A stretch of 64,000 nt of DNA from Phocoena phocoena (GCF_963924675.1 NC_089224.1:42575158-42639157), one strand, 5' to 3'; numbered from the stretch's first letter, positions 1-11,894 are shown. Notes: generated by a model not told the origin, from the letters alone. Translations and numbers: made by a program.

Positions 1-599
1 GTAGAGTAACAAGAAACCACAACAGAAAATTACTTAAAATCAGAAGGAATGGAATAAGAAATCTTTTAGGGATGGAAGTTAAAAAAAACAAAACAAAACA
101 GATCTGGGCATCGCCCAATAGTTATTTTCATGTCCTACAAAACAGGTATTATTCTAGCTATTATAAAACAATAATATAAAAGACTGACTATAGTTTTTCA
201 TTCAAAGACTGTGTGCTGTGAGGATGGGAAAGACAATGAACACTGAATTTTCAATAATGATAAAGCCTAACTTTTAACCATGATTGTAAGTTAAATGATG
301 ATTAAAGTCATTGAAATTAAATTTCTGTAAATTCAGTGGCTGGGGAAACAGGATGTTTGAGATCTTTCATAGCTCTGTTTCTCTTTAACCTCTACTCTGA
401 ACTCAGGTGGCTACCAGAGATAACAAAATGGATGGCAATATTATTACAGATAGTAAGTTATAAGACTGAAAGGAAGGCACTGGGATGCTGACAAGGCAAA
501 TGATTCACACTAAGAACAGTAAAAGTAGACTGTAGGGATGAAAAAGAGAAGATGCTAAGATATGGTGACCAGAAAGGGAAGCTTGGGAGAATCATCTGA
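1..599. other. Unassigned AT-rich DNA
   Basis: No gene, repeat or regulatory element was recognised here. The sequence is AT-rich with no long open frame on either strand and looks like ordinary intergenic or intronic single-copy DNA. Confidence 0.5.
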
Positions 600-775
600 T
601 GGAATAAATCACAGGATTCAGATTTAAAGACACAAATTCAGGTCTTGGTCCCACTAATACAATCTAGCTCTGCAGTTCTGTACATGATAGTTATTTCTCT
701 GGACTTAATTGGTGCTTGGGCCTATCTTACAGAAGGTTTGTGAAAATAAAATAATGTAAATACATGTTAGTTACA
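600..775 (+). repeat. Possible MIR SINE, degenerate
   Basis: The segment reads loosely like the 3' half of a sense MIR: 'caggtcttggtccc', then a 'ctctggactt' stretch, then a tail resembling '...gtgaaaataaaat..gtaaat'. MIRs are ancient tRNA-derived SINEs. The match is weak and the boundaries approximate. Confidence 0.35.
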
Positions 776-933
776 TTTTTGGAGAGAGGGTTCTAGTGAA
801 ACAGAACATTTCTTATCATACTAAGAAAAGTTTGTAATATTTTCTTCAGGAAAAAAAAAGTCAACTTATTTAAGAAGAAGATTCAATTTACTGAATTTAT
901 CCAGTTCATTTTGTCATCATTTTCTTTGCCTAA

Positions 934-936
<3 letters not shown>

Positions 937-966
<30 letters not shown>
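937..966. repeat. (TA)15 microsatellite
   Basis: Fifteen uninterrupted TA dinucleotides. Such tracts are length-polymorphic and can extrude as cruciforms. Nothing links it to a gene. Confidence 0.98.
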
Positions 967-967
<1 letters not shown>

Positions 968-1039
968 TGCTTTAGTGCCCTAATTTGCTCTATGTGAAGC
1001 CTGGCTCCAAATGTGGGGTTCTTATTTTAAAAGACTGGA

Positions 1040-1112
1040 GTGTGACTTGGGCATTAGAGTTTCAAAATTTCCCCAGGTGATTCTAATGGGCAAGTAAAGT
1101 TGAGACCCAGTG
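1040..1112 (-). mobile_element. MER5A-like hAT-Charlie fragment
   Basis: 'ccccaggtgattctaatggg' followed by 'gttgagacccagtg' is the reverse complement of the usual MER5A left end (cagtggttctcaa...agaatcacctgg). Only one terminus is preserved. MER5A is a short non-autonomous hAT-Charlie DNA transposon. Confidence 0.5.
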
Positions 1113-1139
1113 ATTTTTAGAAGATGCTCCTGGATTCTG

Positions 1140-2856
1140 TTAATTTTTTCTTCAAAATTTAATATAACAGATTTTCAATAATACTTAACAGTATGTAGAA
1201 CCTAGAATTAAAACAGTCCTCACGTTTTTACTATGATATGGACTGTAGAAAATAGAACTAATTCTCACCCTTTAAATAAGAAACCTGCCAAGGAAAGCAG
1301 CTTTGAATAGTGTTATTTGATTTTCTTTCCTTCCTGTAATCATGTCTCTTACGTTGCAATTCACTAACTATTTTCTCTCTTCTATTCATTTTATATAGAC
1401 TAATGTTGTATCCATTGCTTCCTTTACTGTCCCACATGCATTATTTGGCATTAATATTCATTAAGCTTAATCCCAAAAGACTCCACTGAACTTCCTCCAT
1501 TGTGCAAATCTTCCTATTCGTATAGTTTTTACAAACTATTGTGGTGGAAGTGGTAAACTAAATTTTTTAGGTTATATATTCTTTAAGAAAATGAAACAAA
1601 ATAAAAATAACTTTCCAAAATACACTTTCTCTTCAGAAGTTATAACCCTCATTTCTCACTCCAAATAGTCAAATGAAATTCCTAAGAGAATAGATTTGTA
1701 AAGCCAATATGAAAAATAGCTACTGTAATAGGAATACCCAACCATGCACAAAGTCAACAACAAATTGCATTATTCCAAAAGCTTTCCTTCCAGCAAACTG
1801 AGCTCCTTTGAAGTTAATAGTTCTACATTCGCAAATATACACAATTACATAAAATGAGCTATCATTCTCTCATTAATATAACTAGTCAACCAAATGGTTT
1901 GTTCTGGATCCACCTTGTTAACTTCCAAGATTGCTGGCAAATCACAAAAGCTAACTAGCTAAGATACAAAGCATTTAGGTTCTATCACAAAGGAAACAGT
2001 CCAGCCATGTACATTTTCATGGAATCTAGTCATTATTGCCATTGAACAATTAATTAATAGAAACTCATATCCCCTAAGTAAATTATGCATACATATACGA
2101 ACATACATGACATAAAAAATATGTACTCTTAAAAGGAATGATCATCTACTAATGAACAAGTTTTAAAAGACATGGCTCCTGCTTTCTCTAAGCTATCATT
2201 AATGTCATTTCAACCATTCTGACTAAACCAAATCGAATAGTTTTGAATTGAGCTTCTAAATAAATGATGAACCCACTCTTTTGGCTACTGGTTGTTTTTT
2301 GTGCATGCAGGCATATTGCCAATTAAGAAATTAATTTGCTTCTAAAAAACTCTAAGAATATCAGCTAAAATTTGAACTGATGTTTTCTGTAACTGAATGA
2401 ATGAACAATTTTTAATGTTTTTCTTTAATATGGCTTTTTTTGTTTCACCAACTGTCCACAATACTATGTGTTACTTTTCAACAGGAAATTATAAATGTTA
2501 TTCTTTTTTAAAAAAAAGTAATTTTACTCTCTAAAATATAAATTAAATTGGTAGGAATACCGGCAATAAAAAAAAATCTTACACCTAACCACAAATAAGG
2601 TATCTTCTTTATATCTTACCTATATAAAATTTCATTTGGAATTCATTTTTTGAATTATCTTTCTAGGAATATAAACATGCCCTTTTATTTCAGATTCTGA
2701 ACATTTATAAAAATAATGTATTTAAATCAATTCTAAGTAAAATTTTACTAATAGCTACATAGCCTTCTCACTTATTTCAAATATCAATTTTAATCAACAA
2801 TAAATAATGAGAATAAGGTATGAAGATGAATCCAAAGAATAGATTAAAAAAACATC
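1140..2856. other. Unassigned AT-rich DNA
   Basis: About 1.7 kb of AT-rich sequence with short A and T runs. No coding potential or repeat family was recognised. It ends at the 5' boundary of the L1 that follows. Confidence 0.5.
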
Positions 2857-4975
2857 AGTGGAGGAGCTTCAACATGGCAGAAGAGTAAGACGTGGAGATC
2901 ACTTTCCTCCCCACAAATACATCAGAAATACATCTACATGTGGAACAACTCCTACAGAACACCCACTGAATGCTGGCAGAAGACCTCAGACCTCCCAAAA
3001 GGCAAGAAACTCCCCACGTACCTGGGTAGGGCAAAAGAAAAAAAGAAAAAAAACAGAGACAAAAGAATAGGGACGGGACCTGCACCTCGGGGAGGGAGCT
3101 GTGAAGAAGGAAAGGTTTCCACACACAAGAAAGGCCCTTCGCGGGTGGAGACTGTGGGTGGCGGAGGGGGGAAGCTTTGGCACCATGGAGGAGAGCACAG
3201 AAACAGGGGTGCAGAGGGCAAAGTGGAGAGATTCTCACACAGGGATCGGTGCCGACCGGCACTCACCAGCCAGAGAGGCTCTTCTGCTCATTCGTCGGGG
3301 TAGGCGGGGGTTGGGAGCTGAGGCTCGGGCTTCGGAGTTCAGGTCTCAGGGAGAGGGCTGTGGTTGGCTGCGTGAACACAGCCTGAAGGGGGCTAGTGCG
3401 CCACGGCTAGCCGGGAGGGAGTCCGGGAAAAAGCCTGGAGCTGCCAAAGAGAAAAAGTCTACCGAAGAGACTTTTTCTTGCCTTTTTGTTTCCTGGTGCA
3501 CGAGGAGAGGGGATTAACAGCGCTGTTTAAGGGAGCTCCAGAGATGAGCGTGAGCGGCGGCTATCATCACGGACCCCAGAGACGGGCATGAGAAGCTAAG
3601 GCTGCTGCTGCCGCCACCAAGAAGCTTGTGTGCAAGCACAGGTCACTCTTCACACCTCCCCTCCCGGGAGCCTGTGCAGCCCGCCACTGCCAGGGTCCCG
3701 TGATCCACGGACAGCTTCCCTGGGAGAACACACGGCATGCCTCAGGTTGGTGCAAAGTCATGCTGGCCTCTGCCGCCACAGGCTCACCCTGCACTCCATA
3801 CCCCTCCCTCTCCCAAGCCTGAGTGAGCCAGAGCCCCCGAATCAGCTGCTCCTTTAACCCCGTCCTCTCTGAAAGAAGAAGAGATGCTCTCAGGCGACCT
3901 ACACACAGAGGCAGGTCCAAACCCAAAGCTGAACCCCAGGAGCTGTGCGAACAAAGAAGGGAAAGGGAAATTTCTCCCAGCAGCCTCAGGAGCAGCAGAT
4001 TAAATCCCCACAATCAACTTGATGTACCCTGCATCTCTGGAATACCTGAATAGACAATGAATCATCCCAAACTGAGGAGGTAGACTTTGGGAGCAATGGT
4101 ATATATTTATTTTTCCCTTTTTCTCTTTTTGTGAGTGTGTATGTGTATGCTCCTGTGTGTGATTTTGTGTGTATAGCTTTGCATTAACCATTTGTCCTAG
4201 GGTTCTCTCCGTTTTTTTGTTTGTTTGTTTGTTTGTTTTAGTATAGTTTTTAGCACTTGTTATCACTGGTGGATTTTTCGCTTTGGTTGCTCTCTTCTTA
4301 TTTTCTTTTTTTTATTACATTAAAATTTTTTAAATAATTATATTTTATTTTAATAACTTTATTTTACTTTATTTTATTTTATTTTATCTTCTTCTTTCTT
4401 TCTTTCTTTTTTTCCTCTTCATATTATTCTGAGCCGTGTGGATGACAGGCTCTTGGTCCTCCAGCCAGGCGACAGGGCTTCTGCCTCCCAGATGGGAGAG
4501 CCAAGTTCAGGACACTGGTCCACAAGAGACCTCACAGCTCCATGTAATATCAAATGGTGAAAATCTCCCAGAGATCTCCATCTCAACGCCAAGACTCAGC
4601 TCCACTCAACGACCAGCAGGCTACAGTGCTGGGCACCCTATGCCAAACAACTAGCAAGACAGGAAAACAACCTCATCCATTAGCAGAGAGGCTGCCTAAA
4701 ATCATAATAAGGCCACGGACCACCCAAAACACACCATGAGATGTGGACCTGCCCACTAGAAAGACAAGATCCAGCCTCATCCACCAGAACACAGGCACTA
4801 GTCCCCTCCACCAGGAAGCCTACACAACACACTGAAACAACCTTAGTCACTGGGGACAGACACCAAAAACAACGGAAACTATGAACATGCAGCCTGCTAA
4901 AGGGGGACGCCAAACACAGTAAGGTAAGCAAAATGAGAAGACAGAGAAACACACAGCAGATGAAGGAGCAAGGCA
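2857..4975 (+). promoter_or_regulatory. L1 5'UTR with internal promoter region
   Basis: This GC- and CpG-richer segment (densest about 3090-3560) precedes ORF1 of the L1. Mammalian L1 5'UTRs contain an internal RNA polymerase II promoter. The 4100-4420 part is pyrimidine- and T-rich, with TTTG and TTTTA runs, and is part of the element. From about 4430 the sequence returns to the leader typical of cetartiodactyl L1s. Short ORFs inside it are not genes. Whether the promoter is active cannot be judged from sequence. Confidence 0.75.
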
Positions 4976-5872
4976 AAACCCCACCAGATCTAAAATATGA
5001 AGAGGAAATAGTCAGTCTACCTGAAAAAAATTCAGAATAATGATAGTAAAGATGATCCAAAATCTTGGAAACAGAATGGAGAAAATACAACAAGTGTTTA
5101 ACAAGTACCTAGAAGAACTAAAGAGCAAACGAACAGTGATGAACAACAAAATAAATGAAATTAAAAATTCTCTAGAAGGGAACAATAACAGAATAACTGA
5201 GGCAGAAGAACGGATAAGTGACCTAGAAGATAAAATAGTGGAAATAACTACTGAAGAGCAGAATAAAGAAAAAAAGAATGAAAAGAATTGAGGACAGTCT
5301 CAGAGACCTCTAGGACAACATTAAATGCACCAACATTCAAATTATAGGGGTCCCAGAAGAAGAAGAGAAAAAGAAAGGGTCTGAGAAAATATTTGAAGAG
5401 ATTATAGTTGAAAACTTCCCTAATATGGGAAAGGAAATAGTCAATCAAGTCCAGGAAGCACAGAGAGTCGCATACAGGATAAATTCAAGGAGAAACACGC
5501 CAAGACACATATTAATCAGACTATCAAAAATTAAGTACAAAAAAATATATAAAAAGCAGCAAGGGAAAAACAACAAATAACATACAAGGGAATCCCCATA
5601 AGGTTAAAAGCTGATCTTTCAGCAGAAACTCTGCAAGCCAGAAGGGAGTGGCAGGAGATGTTTAAAGTGATGAAGGAGAAAAACCTGCAACCAAGATTAT
5701 TCTACACAAGGATCTCATTCAGATTTGATGGAGAAATTAAAACCTTTACAGACAAGCAAAAGCTAAGAGAATTCAGTACCACCAAACCAGCTTTACAACA
5801 AATGCTGAAGGAACTTCTCTATGCAGGAAACACAGAAAAGGAAAAGACCTACAATAACAAACCCAAAACAAT
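4976..5872 (+). pseudogene. L1 ORF1 (RNA-binding coiled-coil protein), disabled
   Basis: L1 ORF1 protein is the trimeric nucleic-acid chaperone of the L1 ribonucleoprotein. The open stretch 5040-5291 encodes the coiled-coil part (heptad-like 'RITEAEERISDLEDKIVEI'). The frame breaks at about 5270-5290 and continues in another frame as 'RIEDSLRDL', followed by a TAG stop where a Trp codon would be expected. It carries on through the RRM-like region and breaks again near 5535. The C-terminal part reopens from 5658 ('LQPRLFYTRISFRFDGE'). At least two frameshifts and one nonsense change make it non-functional. The usual ORF1 stop also appears lost (see findings). Confidence 0.88.
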
Positions 5873-5880
5873 TAAGAAAA

Positions 5881-6612
5881 TGGTAATAGGAACATACATA
5901 TCGATAATTACCTTAAATGTAAATGGATTAAATGCTCCAACCAAAAGACACAGACCAGCTGAATGGATACAAAAACAAGACCCGTACATATGCTGTCTAC
6001 CAGAGACCCACTTCACACCTAAGGACACATACAGACTGAAAGTGAGGGGATGGAAAAAGATATTCCATGCAAATGGAAATCAAAAGAAAGCTGGAGTAGC
6101 AATTCTCATATCAGACAAAATAGACTTTAAAACAAAACTATTACAAGAGACAAAGAAGGACACTACATAATGATCAAGAGATCAATCCAAAAAGAAGATA
6201 TAACAATTGTAAATATTTATGCACACAACATAGGAGCACCTCAATACATAAAGCAAATACTAACAGCCATAAAAGGGGAAATCGACAGGAGCACAATCAT
6301 AGTAGGGGACTTTAACACCCCACTTTCACCAATGGACAGATCATCCAAAATGAAAATAAGGAAACACAAGCTTTAAATGATACATTAAACAAGATGGACT
6401 TAATTGATATTTATAGGACATTCCATCCCAAAACAACAGAATACACATTCTTCTCAAGTGCTCATGGAACGTTCTCCAGGAGAGATCATATCTTGGGTCA
6501 CAAATCAAGCCTTGGTAAATTTAAGAAAATTGAAATCGTATCAAGTATCTTTTCCGACCACAATACTATGAGACTAGATATCAATTACAGGAAAAAAATC
6601 TGTAAAAAATAT
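5881..6612 (+). pseudogene. L1 ORF2 N-terminus (AP endonuclease domain), broken and truncated
   Basis: This is the start of L1 ORF2, whose endonuclease nicks target DNA and whose reverse transcriptase copies the RNA. Visible endonuclease signatures are 'TLNVNGLNAPTKR' near the start, 'PETHF', 'DFNTPLSPMDRS' and, near 6555, 'SDHNTMRLDIN', which contains the catalytic Asp-His pair of the family. Frameshifts near 6130-6170 and 6340-6380 and the loss of everything past about residue 240 inactivate it. No RT domain follows in this orientation. Confidence 0.9.
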
Positions 6613-6615
6613 AAA

Positions 6616-7180
6616 TTATTGTTTTTTATACAAATAAACACCTGTTGGGTTTTTTATTGATATTGCACTAAATCTATAGATCAATTGGGGGAGAATTAAT
6701 GTCTTTTTTATGTTGAGTCTTCCAATCTGGGAAAATATGTCTTTCCATTTCTTGAGGTCTTCTTTTATATCTTTTATCAGCATTCTGTAGTTTTCAGCAA
6801 TGATTTCCTGAAATTTCATTAATTTTATATTTAAGTATTTGTTGGTATTATTGTTATGGTATTGTATTTTTAATTGATTTTTCAGTTATTCACCGCTACT
6901 ATAGAAATATGATTGTATACTGGCCTGTACCCTATAATTTTGCTAAACTCATTTTTATTAGTTCTTAGAGTTTTGGGGGTTTGGGGGTTTTGCCTTTAGA
7001 TTCCTTGAGGTTTTCTACAGACATTTTGTTATCTGAGAATAAGCAATATGTATGCCTTCAAAAATACATACAGTTTTTTCTTCCCTCATTGCACTGGCTA
7101 AAATGTCCAGTAAAGGAGTGGTAAGAATGGATATTCTTGCCTTATTTCCAATCTTATGGGAAAAACTTCACATATATATG
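6616..7180 (-). mobile_element. Older LINE-1 fragment, ORF2 RT region, antisense
   Basis: The minus strand encodes L1 ORF2 sequence between the RT and C-terminal domains. The open frame 6616-6819 contains 'NYRMLIKDIKEDLKKWKDI' and 'IYRFSAISIKNP', both recognisable L1 ORF2 strings. Upstream RT sequence follows, degraded, to about 7180. It looks more diverged than the adjacent sense L1 and lacks a 3' end and poly(A). Its junction with the sense L1 lies at about 6612-6620 in an A/T-rich stretch. Confidence 0.82.
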
Positions 7181-8934
7181 ATTTTAAGCCGTTTCACTTC
7201 CCTCAGTTTTCTGTAGTTCCATTTACCTTGAAGTTGTTTATGGGGTGATAATTGCTCTGACTTTTCACATGAACCCCCTTTCTTTAGAAAATTGAATGAA
7301 TTTATCTGTCTGTTATCATTAGACAGCAAGATTACTCCCAGAGATTATGTGGACCCAAGTTAAAAACTTTTAGTCCCTGGCAAATGCTAGAAGGGAAAAG
7401 ACATGGTATCTTGTGGAAATTGTACTGCTGTTTACTGCTATGGCAGACCAAAATTAGCAAGGGTCAGAGCCAGTTATCTAAGTTGATTAACATACATGAA
7501 CATTAACTGTTTGATTCCAGTAATTGAAACAAAAGAGCCATTGAAAGACACCAGGAAGAACTATGACAAATTTGACCCATACCTATTGATTATAGGACTA
7601 CACTGGAATGGATATGAAAAGCCACATCTAAGAGATACTTCTTTTGATATCTGATCAGATATGGAAATTGAAAGAGAGTGAGAACGATGTTATTTTGTAT
7701 GAGTATTTAGATTGGGTATACACCATTAATGATCTAGTGGAAGAAAATTGTATTTTTCCCATTGAAGACTTTTTATATTCAGAAGGGAAAAACAGTATAA
7801 CTTCAATTAAGAGATGGGGAAATTTAGTTTTCCTTTTCATTTGATTGCACACAAACTTTCTCTTTTTCTTTACAAGCTCAAGGAAGAAAGTGGTCTGAAA
7901 ATTAGACTCTAACTCAAGACTCCTAAAACCACATGCGTAACAGTTTTAGAAGATCACTATATAATTCATAGCTGGACAAGGTCATAGGACAATTATTAGT
8001 TTGTGTTATTTTCTTTCAATGGTCAGCTCATCACTAGTTAATTTTTACAGAACTCTTAACAGAAATGAGAATGACACACTAATGAGAAATCTTTTTAGTA
8101 TCTTTCCTGAGCCATATTTATATTTATTTATATTTATATGACATATACAATTTTTAAAATGTATTTCTTGAAAAAACCAACAAAATGGCAATTGATTGTT
8201 ATAGCTGTGTGTTGGGTACATAAAGTTGATTATTTTATTCCCTTTACTTTTGGGTATATTTGTTAATCTTCAAAATAAATAAAAAATCATTTTCATGAAA
8301 CCCCCAAACCCCCATAAAACCTTTCCATACATACCATATGAGTAGATTCTTTTGAAATTCTAATATGCTTGTGTAAGTGAAATAATAAAATGTTACCCAA
8401 GAAATAATTAAGACCTTATAGAAACCAAGATTGATACACATGCAGCCTTGAAAGATTTGGCTCAGAAATGAGACAAATGGAAAATCATCCACCAGAAAAA
8501 TAAATAAAAATAAGATTGGTATAAAATTTTAAAAAGTATTAAAATGGTAAGTAAAAAAAAATTGGTAAACAATGAGCAATATTTGAGTTGTAATATTTTA
8601 AGGTGAGATGTTTTATTTTTCTATGCTATTCACTTTATAAAATTGCTTTGCACATGGGTAGTAGGGACTAAATTAACTAAAATAAAATGGCTAGAGTCTA
8701 TTTTTGATTCATAAGAAGAACCAGTTATTGAACAATTTATCAGTAGTACTATTTATTAAATTTCAGTCTCAACCAACTGCTTTTCTGGCATACTTCGCTG
8801 TAATGACCTATTTATTTGGAAGGGGATCAGACATACTAATTGGTGATCAACCTCCAACTAGTCAATCTAACAGACAATATAGATCATTGTCTCTGCTTAG
8901 AGTCACTGTCTAATAATCATAACTAAAATGTGTT
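7181..8934. other. Unassigned AT-rich DNA
   Basis: No family was recognised. A 66-codon plus-strand frame (7644-7844, TTG start) has varied amino-acid composition but no initiator context, splice pattern or recognised domain, so it is not called as a gene. Confidence 0.4.
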
Positions 8935-9110
8935 GAATTCTTTTGAATATTTGCTTTGAGCCAGGAACTCTACTACATGACCAGAGCTGGAATTCCATTT
9001 AATCCTCACCATAAAACTGCAATGTAAGTACTATCATTATCCTTTATTATGTAAATGAGGAAACCAAGGTTTCGATATCTTGCCTTTCATGTAGTTTTAG
9101 AAGCTTACCT
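8935..9110 (-). repeat. MIR SINE, antisense
   Basis: The order of motifs is that of reverse-complement MIR: 'tttgagccaggaactctact', then 'atttaatcctcacc', 'gtaagtactatcattatcc' and 'atgtaaatgaggaaacc'. Diverged; boundaries approximate. Confidence 0.7.
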
Positions 9111-10060
9111 GTGTTTAAGTATGGATATCAAAATATGGAAGACTGACAGAGGAATGTAATGATAGTTTAACACTTATTGGTGAAAACATTAATATTTTCT
9201 CATTCCTAAATTATACTGTAATCTTTGAAAGCATCACAGTAAAAAGCAAAACCCTAAGGAAGTTATTAAAAACTGAGTACTCTCTGCTCATGTGGGAGTA
9301 CAGATTCTACTTTCTGAAGGGATTATTATAGATATGCCTAAAATAAAATGCAAATACCACACAGAGTGGGCTGTATATCTCAGTTGGGCTTCCCTAAAGC
9401 TTGTTACCTCAAAATCTTAAATACAAGAGTAAATGTATATTCAACCAAATGTACAACTCTAAAGGAACACATTAATGTAAATAAGCAGAATTATGAAACT
9501 AAGTAATTATCTGGATATGGAAAAACAAACTGAGATGAGTGCAAGGTGGTAGAAAGATAAGTATAAAAGAATAGAGAAGAGATAACTAACAAAGCAGAAA
9601 AGGACAGTGTTCCTTGCATACAGGGTTTATCTGGAAAATGCTGAGGTCTTTCGTTCTACAGGGAACAGATTCTTTCCACTTAAATTTACATTTTAAATGG
9701 AAGAATAGATAATTTCTAACTTCTATCTACTCCAAAACCTACCTTCATTTAAGATCTGCTTTGATCTAAGAAATTCTACACGCTAAGTTCCATCAAGCAG
9801 CTTAAAGCATACCATACCTGGTATTCTTTTAAGCACATTTTTTCTGAAATTTTCATTCAGGGAATAATTTCAGAGATAAAAATTAATGACACAAACCAAT
9901 TGCCTAAGAACAGCAAAAAAGGAATTATTTGCACTTACATAATGACCATCTTTTTTACTAAAATGTTTTCATTTTGATGATTTCATTTCTAATGGTTACT
10001 TATTAGTTCATAAACGATTAAGTAGGGAAGAACATGTGAACGTTCCAGATAGTAACCATA
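9111..10060. other. Unassigned AT-rich DNA
   Basis: No coding sequence, repeat family or motif cluster was recognised in this 950-bp stretch. Confidence 0.45.
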
Positions 10061-10064
10061 CTAA

Positions 10065-10503
10065 ATGTCAGTTCCCTTGACACCTGGAAATGTGTATTTT
10101 AGCTCTGCATCTCTTTTCCAACGCAGTGCCTGGCACCAGAGCCACCCTGGGACCCAGGCAAGGGGAGACCTGACCCTGAGCCTAGAGCTTACAGGAACTG
10201 ACTCTGATCTTCCTCACCTCCCCAGCTGCACTTCCTTCTCTCCATGGGAAGAAGGATCCACAGCACTTGCTGACTAGAAGCCCACATCTTCCAGCTGTAG
10301 CTGAGGGTTTCCTGAACCCCACATTCCATGCAAAAATGGCACAGAAACCCCATCCAAGGGCTAAGTGAGCCCATCTCTTGGTCCTTCTCTCCAGAGAGAA
10401 CTGCACAGTTGGTGTGGGTGATCCTAGGTCCCAGTGGTGTCCAAGGTGCCCCTAGACATGTGAGAGAACCAGGGCATAGCAAAAAAAAAAAAAAAAAAAA
10501 AAA
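10065..10503. other. GC-rich segment ending in a 23-A run, unidentified
   Basis: About 415 bp of GC-rich sequence, distinct from the AT-rich surroundings, ends at an uninterrupted A run (10481-10503). That arrangement suggests a retroposed copy (old SINE, LTR or processed transcript) on the plus strand, but no family or parent gene was recognised and no target-site duplication is evident. A 70-codon plus-strand frame (10065-10277) and minus-strand frames of 74-97 codons overlap it; none resembles a known protein. Confidence 0.4.
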
Positions 10504-11533
10504 GCAAGGTGGGCTGCAGACCAGAGGTAGTTGCTACCCAGTACTAGCTGGAATGTAAAGGTGTCCCAAAATCCTAAATTTGAAACAGTCCCTTCCAGGA
10601 AGTGCTGAAGGGAGACATTACATGCCTGGTAGGCACAGTCATGCTCACCTTGTAAAGATATTCATGAAATTAATTAAAATAAAGAACAGCTAACTATTGG
10701 TCCCATTCAATAAGAATGGACAGTAAAATCAGCCTCCAAATCTCACAGGCTGAGTTTCTTGTGTTACTGTTTTCTCCCGCATGGAGCAAGTCCAACATGC
10801 ATCACTAGAGCAGCCGGTTCCTATCATTTGCAGAACCCAGGGCAAGAGTATAAATGAAGGCTCATATATGTTATAGGTGAATATTCAACTATATAAATCA
10901 AGATAATAAAGAGCTGACTATGCTTTCCTCCTATTTTGACAAGTTAACTTCATAACAAGAAAACAGAGAAGTATGGGTAAATGTATGGATTTTTTGTTTT
11001 TTTGATGAAGCTGGGCTAAATTCCTAAGAATAAATTTGCCATCACGCTTCTCTGGGGGATGTGCTGATGGGCCTGTGATGTTTGTATAATACAACGAAAT
11101 ATAAATACAATAAAGTCATATATGTACTACTTAAAAATGCTTACATTTTAGCAAAATGACTAATACTGATATTATAATCAGGCTTTTCATATAATTTGAC
11201 ACATTTTTACCTAATTAAATAAAATGTCAGTATTAATTTCTTATTTAATTTCAGTTTAAAGAAAATTTACCCAGTGGAGTCAGTAGCAACTTGAAACATT
11301 AAAAGATATAAAGCAATTTCAGAATAAATCAAGAAATTTATACATAATGTTCAAGCATTATAGAAGAATCACATATGATAAATTATCATTTCCATAAAAT
11401 ATTTTAATGTTATCAGTATAAAATCACTATCAATTATATTATGGCTTACTGACCCTTGAAGAAAATTCTGCCATGTGCAAACAGTATTTCTTAGTTTCAA
11501 TTTTCTCTCCCATTTTTCAATGCTGGAATATTA
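10504..11533. other. Unassigned DNA
   Basis: The part at 10740-10900 is slightly GC-richer ('agcagccggttcctatcatt', 'gcagaacccagggcaagagt') and may be an old repeat of unknown family. The remainder is AT-rich with nothing recognised. Confidence 0.4.
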
Positions 11534-11545
11534 TAAAGAAAACTA

Positions 11546-11882
11546 GGGACTTCACTGGTGGCTCAGTGGTTAAGAATCCGCTTGCCAATGTAGGGGACAC
11601 GGGTTCGAGCCCTGGTCCGGGAAGGTCCCAAATGCTGCAGAGCAACTAAGCCCATGCACCACAACTACTGAGCCCACGTGCCACAACTATCAGGCCCACA
11701 TGCCACAATTACTGAAGCCCACACGCATAGAGCCTGTGCTCCACCACAAGAGAAGCCACCGCAATGGGAAGCCCGCGCACCGCAACGAAGAGTAGCCCCC
11801 ACTCGCCGCAACTAGAGAAAGCCTGCGTGCAGCAACGGAGGCCCAACACAGCCAAAAATAAATAAATAAATTTATTTTTTTT
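11546..11882 (+). mobile_element. CHR-type tRNA-Glu SINE, long form
   Basis: The head has the tRNA-derived polymerase III boxes: box A-like 'tggctcagtgg' and box B 'gggttcgagccc'. The body carries repeated 'cacaactactgagccc'-type motifs and ends in an (AAAT)n tail. It is bounded by a perfect 12-bp target-site duplication, taaagaaaacta, at 11534-11545 and 11883-11894. CHR SINEs are mobilised in trans by L1. No functional tRNA fold is expected. Confidence 0.95.
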
Positions 11883-11894
11883 TAAAGAAAACTA

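Larger units (their letters stand above)
2857..6612 (+). mobile_element. LINE-1 (cetartiodactyl type), 5' half only
   Basis: This is the sense 5' portion of an L1 retrotransposon. It begins at the characteristic head 'ggaggagcttcaacatggca' and runs through a roughly 2.1 kb 5'UTR, a disabled ORF1 and about 730 bp of ORF2 covering the endonuclease. It stops abruptly at about 6612 in the middle of ORF2, with no reverse-transcriptase domain, 3'UTR or poly(A) following in sense orientation. Most L1 copies are 5'-truncated, so a copy that keeps its 5' end and lacks its 3' end must have lost the rest after insertion. Divergence looks modest: several frames stay open for 60-170 codons. No target-site duplication can be defined because the 3' end is missing. 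Confidence 0.93.

Noticed and set aside
3567..4013. 148-codon minus-strand ORF and neighbours at 2855-4266
   Set aside because: They lie in the L1 5'UTR, on both strands and several frames at once, which reflects the GC-rich composition and not a gene.
2857..7180. Twin-priming inversion as the origin of the L1 head-to-head junction
   Set aside because: Twin priming puts the inverted 5' part upstream of a 3' part with poly(A). Here the 5' part is followed by antisense mid-ORF2 with no 3' end.
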